DNA of 64,000 bases from NCBI GenBank assembly GCA_023421955.1, contig JAEZSE010000023.1, positions 1 to 64,000 of the forward strand, read 5' to 3'. This document shows, piece after piece, positions 1 through 7,274 of this stretch (positions within the stretch are counted from its first letter, which is position 1; each line of letters opens with the position of its first letter). The notes beneath the pieces were generated by a model, which was given only the letters and a program-made list of their open reading frames with translations, did no database searches and was not told the origin of the DNA. Made by a program: the position numbers and the translations under genes. Origin of the DNA: Bacillota bacterium (GTDB taxonomy: Bacteria; Bacillota; Clostridia; Christensenellales; UMGS416).

Positions 1-2
1 AT

Positions 3-416
3 ATTCTGGATGACCAGACATTGTGCAGCGTATGCATCAAGGAAATGAAGGGCATTGACCATCACGAAGATGAGGGCGAAGTCTGCCCGATCTGCGGCGA
101 GCGCGAAGTGGCGACTGGCGAGGAATATTGCATCGAGTGCCTGGCTGATATGAAAAAGCTGGACAGCAAGCATGCCACCGAGGAGCACGAAGAAGACGCT
201 GAGGAAACAGAGCAGCTGGAAACCATCGAAGGGATTGAAGATATCCCGATCGTGGATGAAGATGAATCCGTGCCTCCATTCGAGCTGGAAAACATCAACG
301 AAGAACTGGACTCTGAGGAAGAGCCGTTTTTTGATGAGGAAGACGAGGCGCAGGCCGATGAGGAGGATCTCCAGGGAGAGCCTGACGGTGGTGCAGCTGA
401 GGAGGAAATCGATTGA
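3..416 (+). CDS. Acidic zinc-ribbon protein, 5' end missing
   Basis: The reading frame is open to the left edge of the window, so the true start lies outside it. The visible part carries three cysteine pairs (CSVC, CPIC, CIEC) typical of small zinc ribbons. It is followed by about 75 residues very rich in Glu and Asp. I do not recognise a specific family. Zinc binding is inferred from the CxxC pairs. The acidic tail suggests interaction with a basic partner or nucleic-acid mimicry, but nothing here proves this. A strong terminator follows 53 bases after the stop, so this is the last gene of its transcript. Confidence 0.6.
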   Translation: MLDDQTLCSVCIKEMKGIDHHEDEGEVCPICGEREVATGEEYCIECLADMKKLDSKHATEEHEEDAEETEQLETIEGIEDIPIVDEDESVPPFELENINEELDSEEEPFFDEEDEAQADEEDLQGEPDGGAAEEEID

Positions 417-468
417 GACCCGGTGGTCAATGGTCGGGTTTCTCTCTGGTTTCAACAGATTCATATTG

Positions 469-493
469 GGGCGGGCTCTGTTCCCGCCCTTTT
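469..493 (+). terminator. Intrinsic terminator after the acidic zinc-ribbon gene
   Basis: A perfect 7-bp stem, GGGCGGG / CCCGCCC, with a 7-base loop is followed directly by TTTT. Confidence 0.8.
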
Positions 494-561
494 CCATGAG
501 GCAAGACCGCTGAAATTCCTATTGGATCATCAGAGTCATTCACGCATCATCACAGGGGGGC

Positions 562-1269
562 ATGATGAGGATCTTCGCAATATCCGACCTCCACTTGTCC
601 GGCCACACCCCAAAACCAATGGAGGTTTTCGGCAGACATTGGGAGGGCCATTGGGACAGGCTGCGGGGGGCATGGCGCAACCTTGTGGCGGAAAATGACG
701 CTGTGCTGATCCCAGGAGACATCTCTTGGGCAATGACACTTGACCAGGCCTTCGTAGATCTTGACGAGATTGCTGCAATGCCCGGCCATAAACTGCTTCT
801 GCGTGGTAACCACGATTATTGGTGGAGCAGCCTCCAGCGAGTGCGCACAATGCTGCCTAAGGGCATGACGGCACTGCAAAATGACGCGGTGCGCTTGGAT
901 GGCGTGGTGGTCTGCGGCACCAGGGGCTGGACTTGTCCGGGCAGCTCTGCCTGGCAGGGCAGCGATGAAAAGATTTATCAGCGGGAGATCATCCGTCTTC
1001 GGCTTACGCTGGAGGATGCCAAGCGAAAGCTGCAGCCTGGAGATGACCTGATCGCAATGCTCCATTACCCGCCCTTCAATGAGCGGCAGGATCCGTCCGG
1101 CTTCTCCATGCTGTTAGAGCAATTTGGTGTGCGCCTGGCTGTATACGGCCATCTGCATGGGCTACAGCCCGGCACTGCTTTTGAGGGTGAAAAAAATGGT
1201 ATACAGTATCGCTTGGTGTCCTGCGATTACCTGGATTTTGTGCCCACACTACTCTGGCAACAGGAATAA
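562..1269 (+). CDS. Calcineurin-like metallophosphoesterase
   Basis: This is a cytoplasmic metal-dependent phosphoesterase of about 235 residues. The metallophosphatase motifs appear in order: DLHLS near residue 9, GDISW near 52, GNHDYWW near 83 and GHLHG near 193. All metal-ligand Asp, His and Asn positions appear present. The substrate cannot be told from sequence. Relatives act on nucleotides, phosphoproteins or lipid head groups. Two ATG codons lie side by side (562 and 565) behind a GGGGGG stretch, and the second has the better spacing. There is no signal peptide or membrane segment. The gene stands alone between a terminator and an RNA gene. Confidence 0.85.
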   Translation: MMRIFAISDLHLSGHTPKPMEVFGRHWEGHWDRLRGAWRNLVAENDAVLIPGDISWAMTLDQAFVDLDEIAAMPGHKLLLRGNHDYWWSSLQRVRTMLPKGMTALQNDAVRLDGVVVCGTRGWTCPGSSAWQGSDEKIYQREIIRLRLTLEDAKRKLQPGDDLIAMLHYPPFNERQDPSGFSMLLEQFGVRLAVYGHLHGLQPGTAFEGEKNGIQYRLVSCDYLDFVPTLLWQQE

Positions 1270-1291
1270 TCGCCTTAACCGGTCTTTTCCC

Positions 1292-1320
1292 TTGAACGAA
1301 GTGACGCTCCGTTGTAGAAT
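1292..1320 (+). promoter_or_regulatory. Sigma-A promoter of the structured RNA gene
   Basis: TTGAAC (1292-1297) and TAGAAT (1315-1320) are separated by exactly 17 bases. Transcription would start near 1327, at the base of the RNA's closing stem. Confidence 0.75.
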
Positions 1321-1326
1321 GAAAAC

Positions 1327-1517
1327 GCATTCCGGATTGCGAATCTCTTTGAAAGGGGTTGGTGAAGTGAAGAAGCATTTTGAGGTGGCAAACACCTAAA
1401 ATCGCATAGGCTTGAGGCGTTGCGGCAAAAGACGGTTAGTACACCCGTCCAGCCCGCGGCGCCTTGGCCTTCGCACGGAACCCACCGCATGCGGACCCAG
1501 GGTTGCCCTGGGTTTTT
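1327..1517 (+). ncRNA. Structured small RNA of about 190 nt (6S-like candidate)
   Basis: A 190-nt stretch has its own promoter and terminator and no coding frame. Bases 1330-1343 pair with 1470-1480 (TGCGAA with TTCGCA, and TTCCG with CGGAA, with a 3-base bulge), closing the molecule. Inside are a hairpin at about 1377-1401 (AGGTG/CACCT with flanking T/A pairs) and a long arm. In that arm GGCGTTGCGG pairs throughout with CCGCGGCGCC, using two G-U pairs, and it is capped by GACGG/CCGTC. Length and one closing stem resemble 6S RNA. However, the bubble is lopsided and I cannot match it to a family with confidence. A riboswitch for the next gene is the main alternative. Confidence 0.6.
1495..1517 (+). 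terminator. Terminator of the small RNA
   Basis: A perfect 8-bp stem, ACCCAGGG / CCCTGGGT, with a 3-base loop runs into TTTTT. It lies 34 bases before the CD3324-type start codon, so it could also act as an attenuator for that gene. Confidence 0.85.
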
Positions 1518-1550
1518 GTGTATGCGCCAACGCCTGACAAGGAGAACAGC

Positions 1551-1829
1551 ATGAAATATCGCAATGCCGGGGAATTCCTTTCCCCGGAGCTGCTCGCCGA
1601 GCTGCAAAAGCACGCCGAGGGCGAGCTCATCTATGTGCCGAACCGGGGTCAAAGCAAAGCCGGCTGGGGCACCCGCAACGGCTCCCGAGAGCGCTACGCA
1701 CTGCGTAACCTGCAGATGGTGCGCCATTACCAGCAGGGCGAGAGCATTGAGGAGCTTTCCAAGAAGTTTTTTCTGTCGCTAGACAGTGTCAAAAAGATCA
1801 TTCGCGCCAATGTGAGCGGCACAGAGTAA
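1551..1829 (+). CDS. CD3324-family (Mor-like) DNA-binding protein
   Basis: This 92-residue protein begins KYRNAGEFLSPELLAELQ and has the IYVP and WG motifs usual in the clostridial CD3324 family. The C-terminal part (YQQGESIEELSKKFFLSLDSVKKII) fits the helix-turn-helix of Mor/sigma-region-4-like proteins. It probably binds DNA, but its targets are unknown. The ATG at 1551 was chosen because AAGGAG lies about 10 bases upstream; longer versions would run back into the RNA gene. No partner gene is adjacent. It lies just after an RNA terminator, so it may depend on read-through or a weak internal promoter. Confidence 0.8.
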   Translation: MKYRNAGEFLSPELLAELQKHAEGELIYVPNRGQSKAGWGTRNGSRERYALRNLQMVRHYQQGESIEELSKKFFLSLDSVKKIIRANVSGTE

Positions 1830-1850
1830 ACAAAATCCGGGATTGGGGCG

Positions 1851-1872
1851 GGGCGGCTCACAAGAGCCGCCC
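1851..1872. terminator. Hairpin between convergent genes
   Basis: A perfect 9-bp stem, GGGCGGCTC / GAGCCGCCC, with an ACAA loop lies between the ends of the CD3324-type gene and the convergent GNAT gene. The downstream T-tract is weak. Confidence 0.6.
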
Positions 1873-1884
1873 ATTCATTCTCGT

Positions 1885-2340
1885 TTATTCAGGCAACCTC
1901 TTTCCCATGCAAACACTATTTACGTTGCCAACATATGGCCCGTAATTCCCGATGATATGATACCCCATGCTCTGATACAGCGCGATGGCAGCAGATTGTT
2001 TCACACCGGTTTCCAGCACTGCACGCACATATCCAAGTTCATGGGCGGCAAGCTCCAGCTCCTTCAGCACGCGCCTTGCCAGCCCTTGCCGCCGGAACTC
2101 AGGCGATACATACATGCGTTTGATTTCCACCTCACCACCGCCATGATCCCTGATGGCCCCACAGGCAGCCGGTTTGCCGTCCTCATAAGCTACAACGGCA
2201 AGCAGCAAAGTATCTGCCTGGTTGTGCGCGCCATACTGCAGTTGCAGCTCCCCGTATTGCACGGCCAGCTCCTCATCAAGCTGTAAAACCAATGAACGGA
2301 ATGCTTCATTTGCCTTATCCACACGATGAATCGAAGTCAT
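1885..2340 (-). CDS. GNAT-family N-acetyltransferase
   Basis: This single-domain acetyltransferase of 151 residues would transfer an acetyl group from acetyl-CoA to an amine. The GNAT core is clear: IKRMYVSPEFRRQGLARRVL holds motif A, the acetyl-CoA pyrophosphate loop R/Q-x-x-G-x-A, near residue 80. It is followed by ALYQSMGY near 130, which is motif B. The substrate is not predictable. The start at 2340 follows GGAG; a longer frame extends upstream but through the terminator hairpin at 2372-2397. The gene lies downstream of the leucine-rich-repeat gene but is separated from it by that terminator. Confidence 0.85.
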   Translation of the reverse strand: MTSIHRVDKANEAFRSLVLQLDEELAVQYGELQLQYGAHNQADTLLLAVVAYEDGKPAACGAIRDHGGGEVEIKRMYVSPEFRRQGLARRVLKELELAAHELGYVRAVLETGVKQSAAIALYQSMGYHIIGNYGPYVGNVNSVCMGKRLPE

Positions 2341-2371
2341 TTTATTCTCCTTTCCCGCCCCGAGTAAACGA

Positions 2372-2397
2372 AAACCCGGGCAGTTACACCCGGGTTT
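2372..2397 (-). terminator. Terminator of the leucine-rich-repeat gene
   Basis: A 9-bp perfect stem, AAACCCGGG / CCCGGGTTT, with an 8-base loop lies 17 bases past the stop of the minus-strand LRR gene. T-rich bases lie on both sides, so it may work in both directions. Confidence 0.75.
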
Positions 2398-2413
2398 GTT
2401 TTCATAACAGAGA

Positions 2414-4099
2414 CTAGTAATTCCGCCTGCCCCGGCGAGCCATCGACATTGCAAAAAACAACCCGGCACCCAGGACCACCACCGCGCCTACGATGATCAG
2501 GATCACCAACGCCGTCTTGCTGCCACCGCCTGACGAGGCTGGTTTGTCGCTGTTCGTTGCAGCTGGCTCGGTCACTGTGGGCAAGTCGGTTTCCAAAGCG
2601 GTCTCCACCGGCTCCGCAGTGGGCTCCACAGTGGGCGCCGCTGTGGCAGAGGCGGAAAGTGTCTTGACCTCCACCGGCGTGAAATAACGATGGGTTACCT
2701 TCCTGCCGTTCAGGGTGAGCGAGTATTCCACACCCAACTGGAATTTGTAGGCAGTCTCTGCTTTGAGGCCCGTGGCCACATACCGGTTTGCCAACCTGTC
2801 CAGCTCGGCGATGGGATTGCCCCACACACCGTTTTTGTCGATGTAGATCTGGTATTTTTTAACCGTCCAGCTGCTGTCGCCCTCCTGGCCATCCTGCAAG
2901 AGCGGCCACTGCAGATAGACCGTCGTGGTAGTCTCTTTAAACTCAGGCGCAGGCAGATATTTCAGCTGCCGCAAATAGGCCTTTGTGCTGCCGAGGATTG
3001 TGTCGGCAATCTTGCGGGCTTCGCTGCCCTCGGCCATGTCAATGAAGTTCCACTCAATGGAGAATGTATTGAATGACTTCCCGGTAAGCGCCGTGGGTAG
3101 TTCGGTGATGCGATTTACATCCAGCGTGAGGTCGGTCACCTTGCCGTTCAGCAGCGACGGCTCAATGATCGTAAGACGGTTGATCGCAGCATATACCTTG
3201 AGAAGGCTGGGTGCGCCACCCAATCCGGAGGGCAGCTTATCCAGGATGTTGTCCTCCACATTGAGCGATACCAGTTTTGGCGCCGCAGCCGCTGCGTCTG
3301 GCAGCTCCTTGAGCACGTTGTCGGATAGGTTCACCTCAGCCAGCAACGGTAGTACGAAGATGTCACGGGGAACACTCCGAAGTTTATTGCCGCTCAAGTC
3401 CAGCTTGGTCAGCTTGGTCAGCTTTGATATATTTGCTGCTATACTGTCAAGCTTGTTATCGGATAGATCCAGCGTGACCAAGTTGACCAATTGCCCGATC
3501 TTGTCACCAACCTTGGTGGCGGCGTTTTTCTTGATTGAGAAATGCGCGAGAGTCGTGAGCGAATACACCGCATCGGGGATCTTGGAAAAATTATTGTCTT
3601 CCAGATTCAAATAGGTGATCTTCTTCAGCTTACTGAATGTGGATGGCAAGTCGGAGACTTTGTTATCCACCAGGCTGATCGCAGTAATATTTTCACAATA
3701 CTGCAGGCCTTCCACCTTGGCAATGCCCAGTCCAGACAGATCAAGCCCGCCGGTCAGCATGGCCAGATTAGAGCGCTTGATGGCAGCCGATGCGCTCACA
3801 CCTGCGAGCGCCTTGAGCTTGGCCTTGAGCTTGGCATCGGGGATATTCACCGTGGCATCGGCAGTGGAAGGCTTCAACGTCGTGTCTTTGGATGTGGGTG
3901 GCAGCAAAGGGTCTGCTGTGTTGCCCGCCTCTGCTGTGGACGCTGGCGCTGTGGCTGTGGGTGATGCTGCGGCTGTCGCCGAAGACGTGGCAGAAGCCGT
4001 AGGGTCGGGCATCGGAGCACCCAAGCCGACACCCCCACCCAGGATTGAAACGCCGACAAAAAGAATCGCCGCAGCCATAGCGATGAGTCTCTTCGACAT
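2414..4099 (-). CDS. Secreted, membrane-anchored leucine-rich-repeat protein
   Basis: This 561-residue surface protein has an N-terminal signal peptide (LIAMAAAILFVGVSILGG). A linker rich in Ala, Thr, Ser and Pro runs to about residue 75. Roughly ten leucine-rich repeats of about 23 residues follow (pattern LxxLxLxxNxLxxLP, residues about 110-350). Next comes a fibronectin-III-like stretch (about 370-480), a second Thr/Pro/Glu linker, and a C-terminal transmembrane helix (ALVILIIVGAVVVLGAGLFF) ending in RRGRRNY. There is no LPxTG sorting motif, so anchoring is by the helix. LRR proteins usually bind proteins; the ligand is unknown. AAGGAGGC precedes the ATG. Confidence 0.85.
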   Translation of the reverse strand: MSKRLIAMAAAILFVGVSILGGGVGLGAPMPDPTASATSSATAAASPTATAPASTAEAGNTADPLLPPTSKDTTLKPSTADATVNIPDAKLKAKLKALAGVSASAAIKRSNLAMLTGGLDLSGLGIAKVEGLQYCENITAISLVDNKVSDLPSTFSKLKKITYLNLEDNNFSKIPDAVYSLTTLAHFSIKKNAATKVGDKIGQLVNLVTLDLSDNKLDSIAANISKLTKLTKLDLSGNKLRSVPRDIFVLPLLAEVNLSDNVLKELPDAAAAAPKLVSLNVEDNILDKLPSGLGGAPSLLKVYAAINRLTIIEPSLLNGKVTDLTLDVNRITELPTALTGKSFNTFSIEWNFIDMAEGSEARKIADTILGSTKAYLRQLKYLPAPEFKETTTTVYLQWPLLQDGQEGDSSWTVKKYQIYIDKNGVWGNPIAELDRLANRYVATGLKAETAYKFQLGVEYSLTLNGRKVTHRYFTPVEVKTLSASATAAPTVEPTAEPVETALETDLPTVTEPAATNSDKPASSGGGSKTALVILIIVGAVVVLGAGLFFAMSMARRGRRNY

Positions 4100-4233
4100 G
4101 ATGCCTCCTTTTCAAATGAACCGGCGGCCATGGCAGACATGACCACCGCAGCCGAATATGGAAAGTATATCCATTTGTGCGAATGCTTAACATTGCCGGA
4201 TGACAAATAGTTGGCAATGCCGTTGATAATCAT

Positions 4234-4262
4234 ATTATAACACCGGCATACGTAAATCACAA
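4234..4262 (-). promoter_or_regulatory. Promoter for the LRR gene
   Basis: On the minus strand TTGTGA, a 17-base spacer and TATAAT give a start near 4227 and a leader of roughly 130 nt. The rest of the gap (4100-4357) holds no other feature I can name. Confidence 0.6.
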
Positions 4263-4357
4263 TCATAGCTGACGCTCAGAGCGGCTCCAAGCGTCGCAAA
4301 ATGCAGAAAAATACGATGACTGGGAATAGTTTGCGAGTCATCAGCAGCGAAACAGAT

Positions 4358-4867
4358 TCATAATGAGAGTACCGACTCAATGGTAGAACTGCCGTCTGGC
4401 TCAATAATCTCAACCGCAATTTCGCGCACCGTGGTCTGAAAAAGGTCATTCACAGCGGAGACAGCTTCCACGGCAACGGCAAAAGCCTCGTCGTCTTCCA
4501 CACGGCCTACAGTCATATGAGGTGAGTATGGTCGGCAATCGGGGTTGCACCATGATGGCAGATAAGGCGCCAGGATCCCGGTGTAAAGCCGCCGGTGCAT
4601 CTCCTTGAGCTTGTTTCGCCCACGATGAACATCCAGCAGCAGATAGTTCCCGAAGCCCTTTTGGGCAATGATGCCCTGCAGCGAAAGCAGAAAGGGTTGC
4701 ACACCGGCCAGAGAATTCTGCACATGCTTCCTGATCTCATCGGCACCCAGATCGCTCATAAATGGGAAAACCAGTGTGACATGGGGCCGCACAAGATGGG
4801 CGACCGGATCGTACTTGGCCCGGATGCGGTCAATCACGTCCATATTATCAAACTGCGGGAAGATCAT
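4358..4867 (-). CDS. 2H phosphoesterase, LigT / 2'-5' RNA ligase-like
   Basis: This protein of about 169 residues carries the paired signature of the 2H phosphoesterase superfamily: HVTLVFP near residue 29 and HMTVGRV near 117. In that superfamily two H-x-T motifs form the active site acting on 2',3'-cyclic phosphates or related RNA ends. It begins 49 bases after the purD stop on the same strand and probably ends the pur transcript. That link does not show a purine role. No good ribosome site precedes the ATG at 4867, so the start is uncertain. Confidence 0.75.
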   Translation of the reverse strand: MIFPQFDNMDVIDRIRAKYDPVAHLVRPHVTLVFPFMSDLGADEIRKHVQNSLAGVQPFLLSLQGIIAQKGFGNYLLLDVHRGRNKLKEMHRRLYTGILAPYLPSWCNPDCRPYSPHMTVGRVEDDEAFAVAVEAVSAVNDLFQTTVREIAVEIIEPDGSSTIESVLSL

Positions 4868-4916
4868 AATGCAGCGATTTTTCGCCGATGGAGCTTCGGT
4901 ATCCAGAATAGACCCC

Positions 4917-6176
4917 CTATTTCCTGCCGATGTCGCGGCGGTATTGGCAGCCGGTGAAGCTCACCCGCCCCACTGCATCATACGATAAACCCACAGCCTT
5001 GTCCAGCGTTTCGGCCATGGCCGTCACGCCCAACACCCTGCCGCCGTTGGTCACCAATGCTTCCCCATCCCGCTTGGTGCCGCTGTGGAACAGCGTCACA
5101 CCCGGTTGCGCCGCAGCCTCATCCAGCCCGGATATTGGATGTCCCTTTTGATAGTTGGCCGGATAGCCGCCAGAGGCCACCACTACAACTGCCGCAGCGC
5201 CCTTGCTCCAGCGCACCGGCTGGCAATCAAGCCTTTGGCCTCTGATGGCCAGCATGATTTCCAACAGGTCCGTTTCCAGCAATGGCAGGATCACCTGCGT
5301 CTCCGGGTCACCGAAGCGGGCATTGAACTCCAGCACCTTGATGCCGTTTTTCGTGAGCATCAGCCCGGCATACAGAATCCCACAGAACGGGCAGCCTTCC
5401 GCCGCCATGCCGCGGACAGCCTTCAGCAATACATGTTCTGTCGCCCAATCGATCTGCTCCTGTGAAAACTTCGGCGTGGGCGCAAAAGCCCCCATGCCGC
5501 CGGTGTTGGGCCCCTTGTCGCCGTCAAACACACGCTTGTGGTCCTGCGCCGGCGGCATCACCGCGACGGACTTTCCGTCTGTGAAGCACAACAGTGACAC
5601 TTCCGGGCCCTCGATGTATTCCTCTACGACCAGTGTTTTACCGGCTTGGCCGAACTCGTTGCGCACCATCACGGCGTCCACGGCATCCAGTGCTTCCTCC
5701 ACAGTCATGCACACGAACACGCCTTTGCCCAACGCCAGGCCGTCGGCTTTCACCACAATTGGTGCTCCCTGCTCGACGACATAGGCGCGGGCTTCATCTA
5801 CAGAGATAAATGACCGGCTTTTGGCTGTGGGAATACCATATTTCTCCATAATGCCCTTGGCAAAGGTCTTGCTGGCCTCGATGCGGGCGGCAGCAGCCGT
5901 GGGCCCAAAAGCCGCACAGTCGGCAGCCTCCAGTGCATCCACCATGCCGTCGGCCAGAGGGTCGTCCGGTGCCACAAACGTGAGGTCAATGGCGTTGCCC
6001 TTGGCAAAACGCACCACACCATCAATGTCTCGCGCACCGATGTCCACGCACGTGGCCACCTCCGCAATACCGCCGTTGCCCGGCGCGCAGTAGAGTTTGT
6101 CCACCATGGGGCTTTGCCGGAGTTTCCAGCAGATGGCGTGCTCGCGGCCGCCGCCGCCAATGACGAGGATGTTCAT
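4917..6176 (-). CDS. purD: Phosphoribosylamine-glycine ligase (GARS)
   Basis: It makes glycinamide ribonucleotide from phosphoribosylamine, glycine and ATP, the second step of purine synthesis. The 419 residues match the usual family length. The N-terminal domain begins MNILVIGGGGREHAICWKL. The ATP-grasp domain shows GLALGKGVFVC near residue 145, DHKRVFDGDKGPNTGGMGA near 214 and FNARFGDPETQ near 285. The start at 6176 was chosen over a longer frame because AGAGGT sits just upstream and the Rossmann motif starts at residue 2. It is the last purine gene of the operon and follows the PfkB-type kinase across a repeat-bearing gap. Confidence 0.97.
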   Translation of the reverse strand: MNILVIGGGGREHAICWKLRQSPMVDKLYCAPGNGGIAEVATCVDIGARDIDGVVRFAKGNAIDLTFVAPDDPLADGMVDALEAADCAAFGPTAAAARIEASKTFAKGIMEKYGIPTAKSRSFISVDEARAYVVEQGAPIVVKADGLALGKGVFVCMTVEEALDAVDAVMVRNEFGQAGKTLVVEEYIEGPEVSLLCFTDGKSVAVMPPAQDHKRVFDGDKGPNTGGMGAFAPTPKFSQEQIDWATEHVLLKAVRGMAAEGCPFCGILYAGLMLTKNGIKVLEFNARFGDPETQVILPLLETDLLEIMLAIRGQRLDCQPVRWSKGAAAVVVVASGGYPANYQKGHPISGLDEAAAQPGVTLFHSGTKRDGEALVTNGGRVLGVTAMAETLDKAVGLSYDAVGRVSFTGCQYRRDIGRK

Positions 6177-6278
6177 GGATAATACCTCTTGTGTTAAGTT
6201 AGCTCCCTCTCCCAATCGTTCGCATCATTCCTGCGGAATGAAGCTAGGTGGAGGGGGTTAGGGGTGAGGGTCAAGGCT

Positions 6279-6310
6279 GGCCGGGGCGGAGCCTGGTCCC
6301 TACTGGTAGG
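6279..6310. repeat. Degenerate family-B palindromic element between pfkB-like and purD
   Basis: The gap 6177-6328 carries a worn copy of the GGCCGGG...GCCTGGTCCCTACTGG element, preceded by a G-rich run (6250-6270) that resembles part of family A. No gene is visible here. Confidence 0.6.
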
Positions 6311-6328
6311 AGTTAGGGGTGTAACCCC

Positions 6329-7231
6329 TCATCCCCTGCTCTTCATGATCTTCTCGATTTTCTCCAGCGTGGGCGGGTTGTGATAGATTGGGAACGCACT
6401 GCAAGCAGACGCCGCTGCCGCCGAGGAGAATCGCACAATGCCCTCATCATCGAACCCCTTGAATAATCCATAAACCGCGCCGGCTTTGAAGGTGTCACCG
6501 GCACCCAGCGTGCTCACGGCATCTACCCGATAGGGCTCGAAGGACTTGGGCTTCTGCCCCCGCCGGCCATAGAGCAGGTTCTTAACACCAAACGTGAAGA
6601 TCACAAGGCCGTCGGTTTCATCGGTGTAGAGCTTGAAAAGCTCCTCCGCACTCATGCCGGGGTATTGCTGATCCAGATACTCATGAGAAATGGCATTCAC
6701 CGCGGAGTAACGGTGCATCTCACTGTCGTGCCGGCAATCGATCGTCACATAGGGTTTGCCCAAAATGCGGCAAAACCGTGCCGCCTCAATGGGCTGCTCA
6801 CCGAAATAGGGGTCCAGCCCCACGGTGGTTGCTTGTTCGATATCCTCCTGACATGGTGCGCTCCAGCGCTTCAATACATTACGATAATATGCCCGGAACT
6901 TGCCGAACACCGTGCGGGAGTGCCGGTCGATGATGACCAGGTCCTGCAAACCCTCAAAGGTTTCATCAAGATGCAGGCGGCTGGCGTCCACACCGGCCCG
7001 GCTCATGTAGTCCATCAAAGGTTGATGGGTCCCCCTGCCCTGCCAGTTGCCGTCGATCTTCACCGAGCAGCCCAGGCTTGCAAGCACCACGGCGCAGGTG
7101 CCGGTTTCGCCGCCGGGCAGCCGGTGGCTCTCTTTGATCTCCGCATAGGTATCCAGCGCCGGGAAATCGCCGTCCAGCAGGTGGCTGGTGGTGAGCAGCG
7201 TCATGCCATACAGATAGATGTCGTGCGCCAA
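6329..7231 (-). CDS. PfkB-family sugar/nucleoside kinase inside the pur operon
   Basis: This is an ATP-dependent kinase of the ribokinase/PfkB superfamily. The glycine-rich substrate motif LPGGETGTCAVVLASLG lies near residue 45, and the C-terminal signature DAVSTLGAGDTFKAGAVYG, with the catalytic Asp of GAGD, near residue 250. I chose TTG at 7231, which follows AAAGG and lies 43 bases past the purH stop; the longer ATG frame would overlap purH by 95 bases. A kinase in a purine operon could act on a nucleoside or ribose, but the substrate cannot be read from the sequence. Identity as a PfkB protein is firm; the start is moderately sure. Confidence 0.85.
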   Translation of the reverse strand: MAHDIYLYGMTLLTTSHLLDGDFPALDTYAEIKESHRLPGGETGTCAVVLASLGCSVKIDGNWQGRGTHQPLMDYMSRAGVDASRLHLDETFEGLQDLVIIDRHSRTVFGKFRAYYRNVLKRWSAPCQEDIEQATTVGLDPYFGEQPIEAARFCRILGKPYVTIDCRHDSEMHRYSAVNAISHEYLDQQYPGMSAEELFKLYTDETDGLVIFTFGVKNLLYGRRGQKPKSFEPYRVDAVSTLGAGDTFKAGAVYGLFKGFDDEGIVRFSSAAAASACSAFPIYHNPPTLEKIEKIMKSRG

Positions 7232-7274
7232 GGTGCCGCCATCCTTTCCCTCGGCTTCTTTAGGGCCAAGGCGG

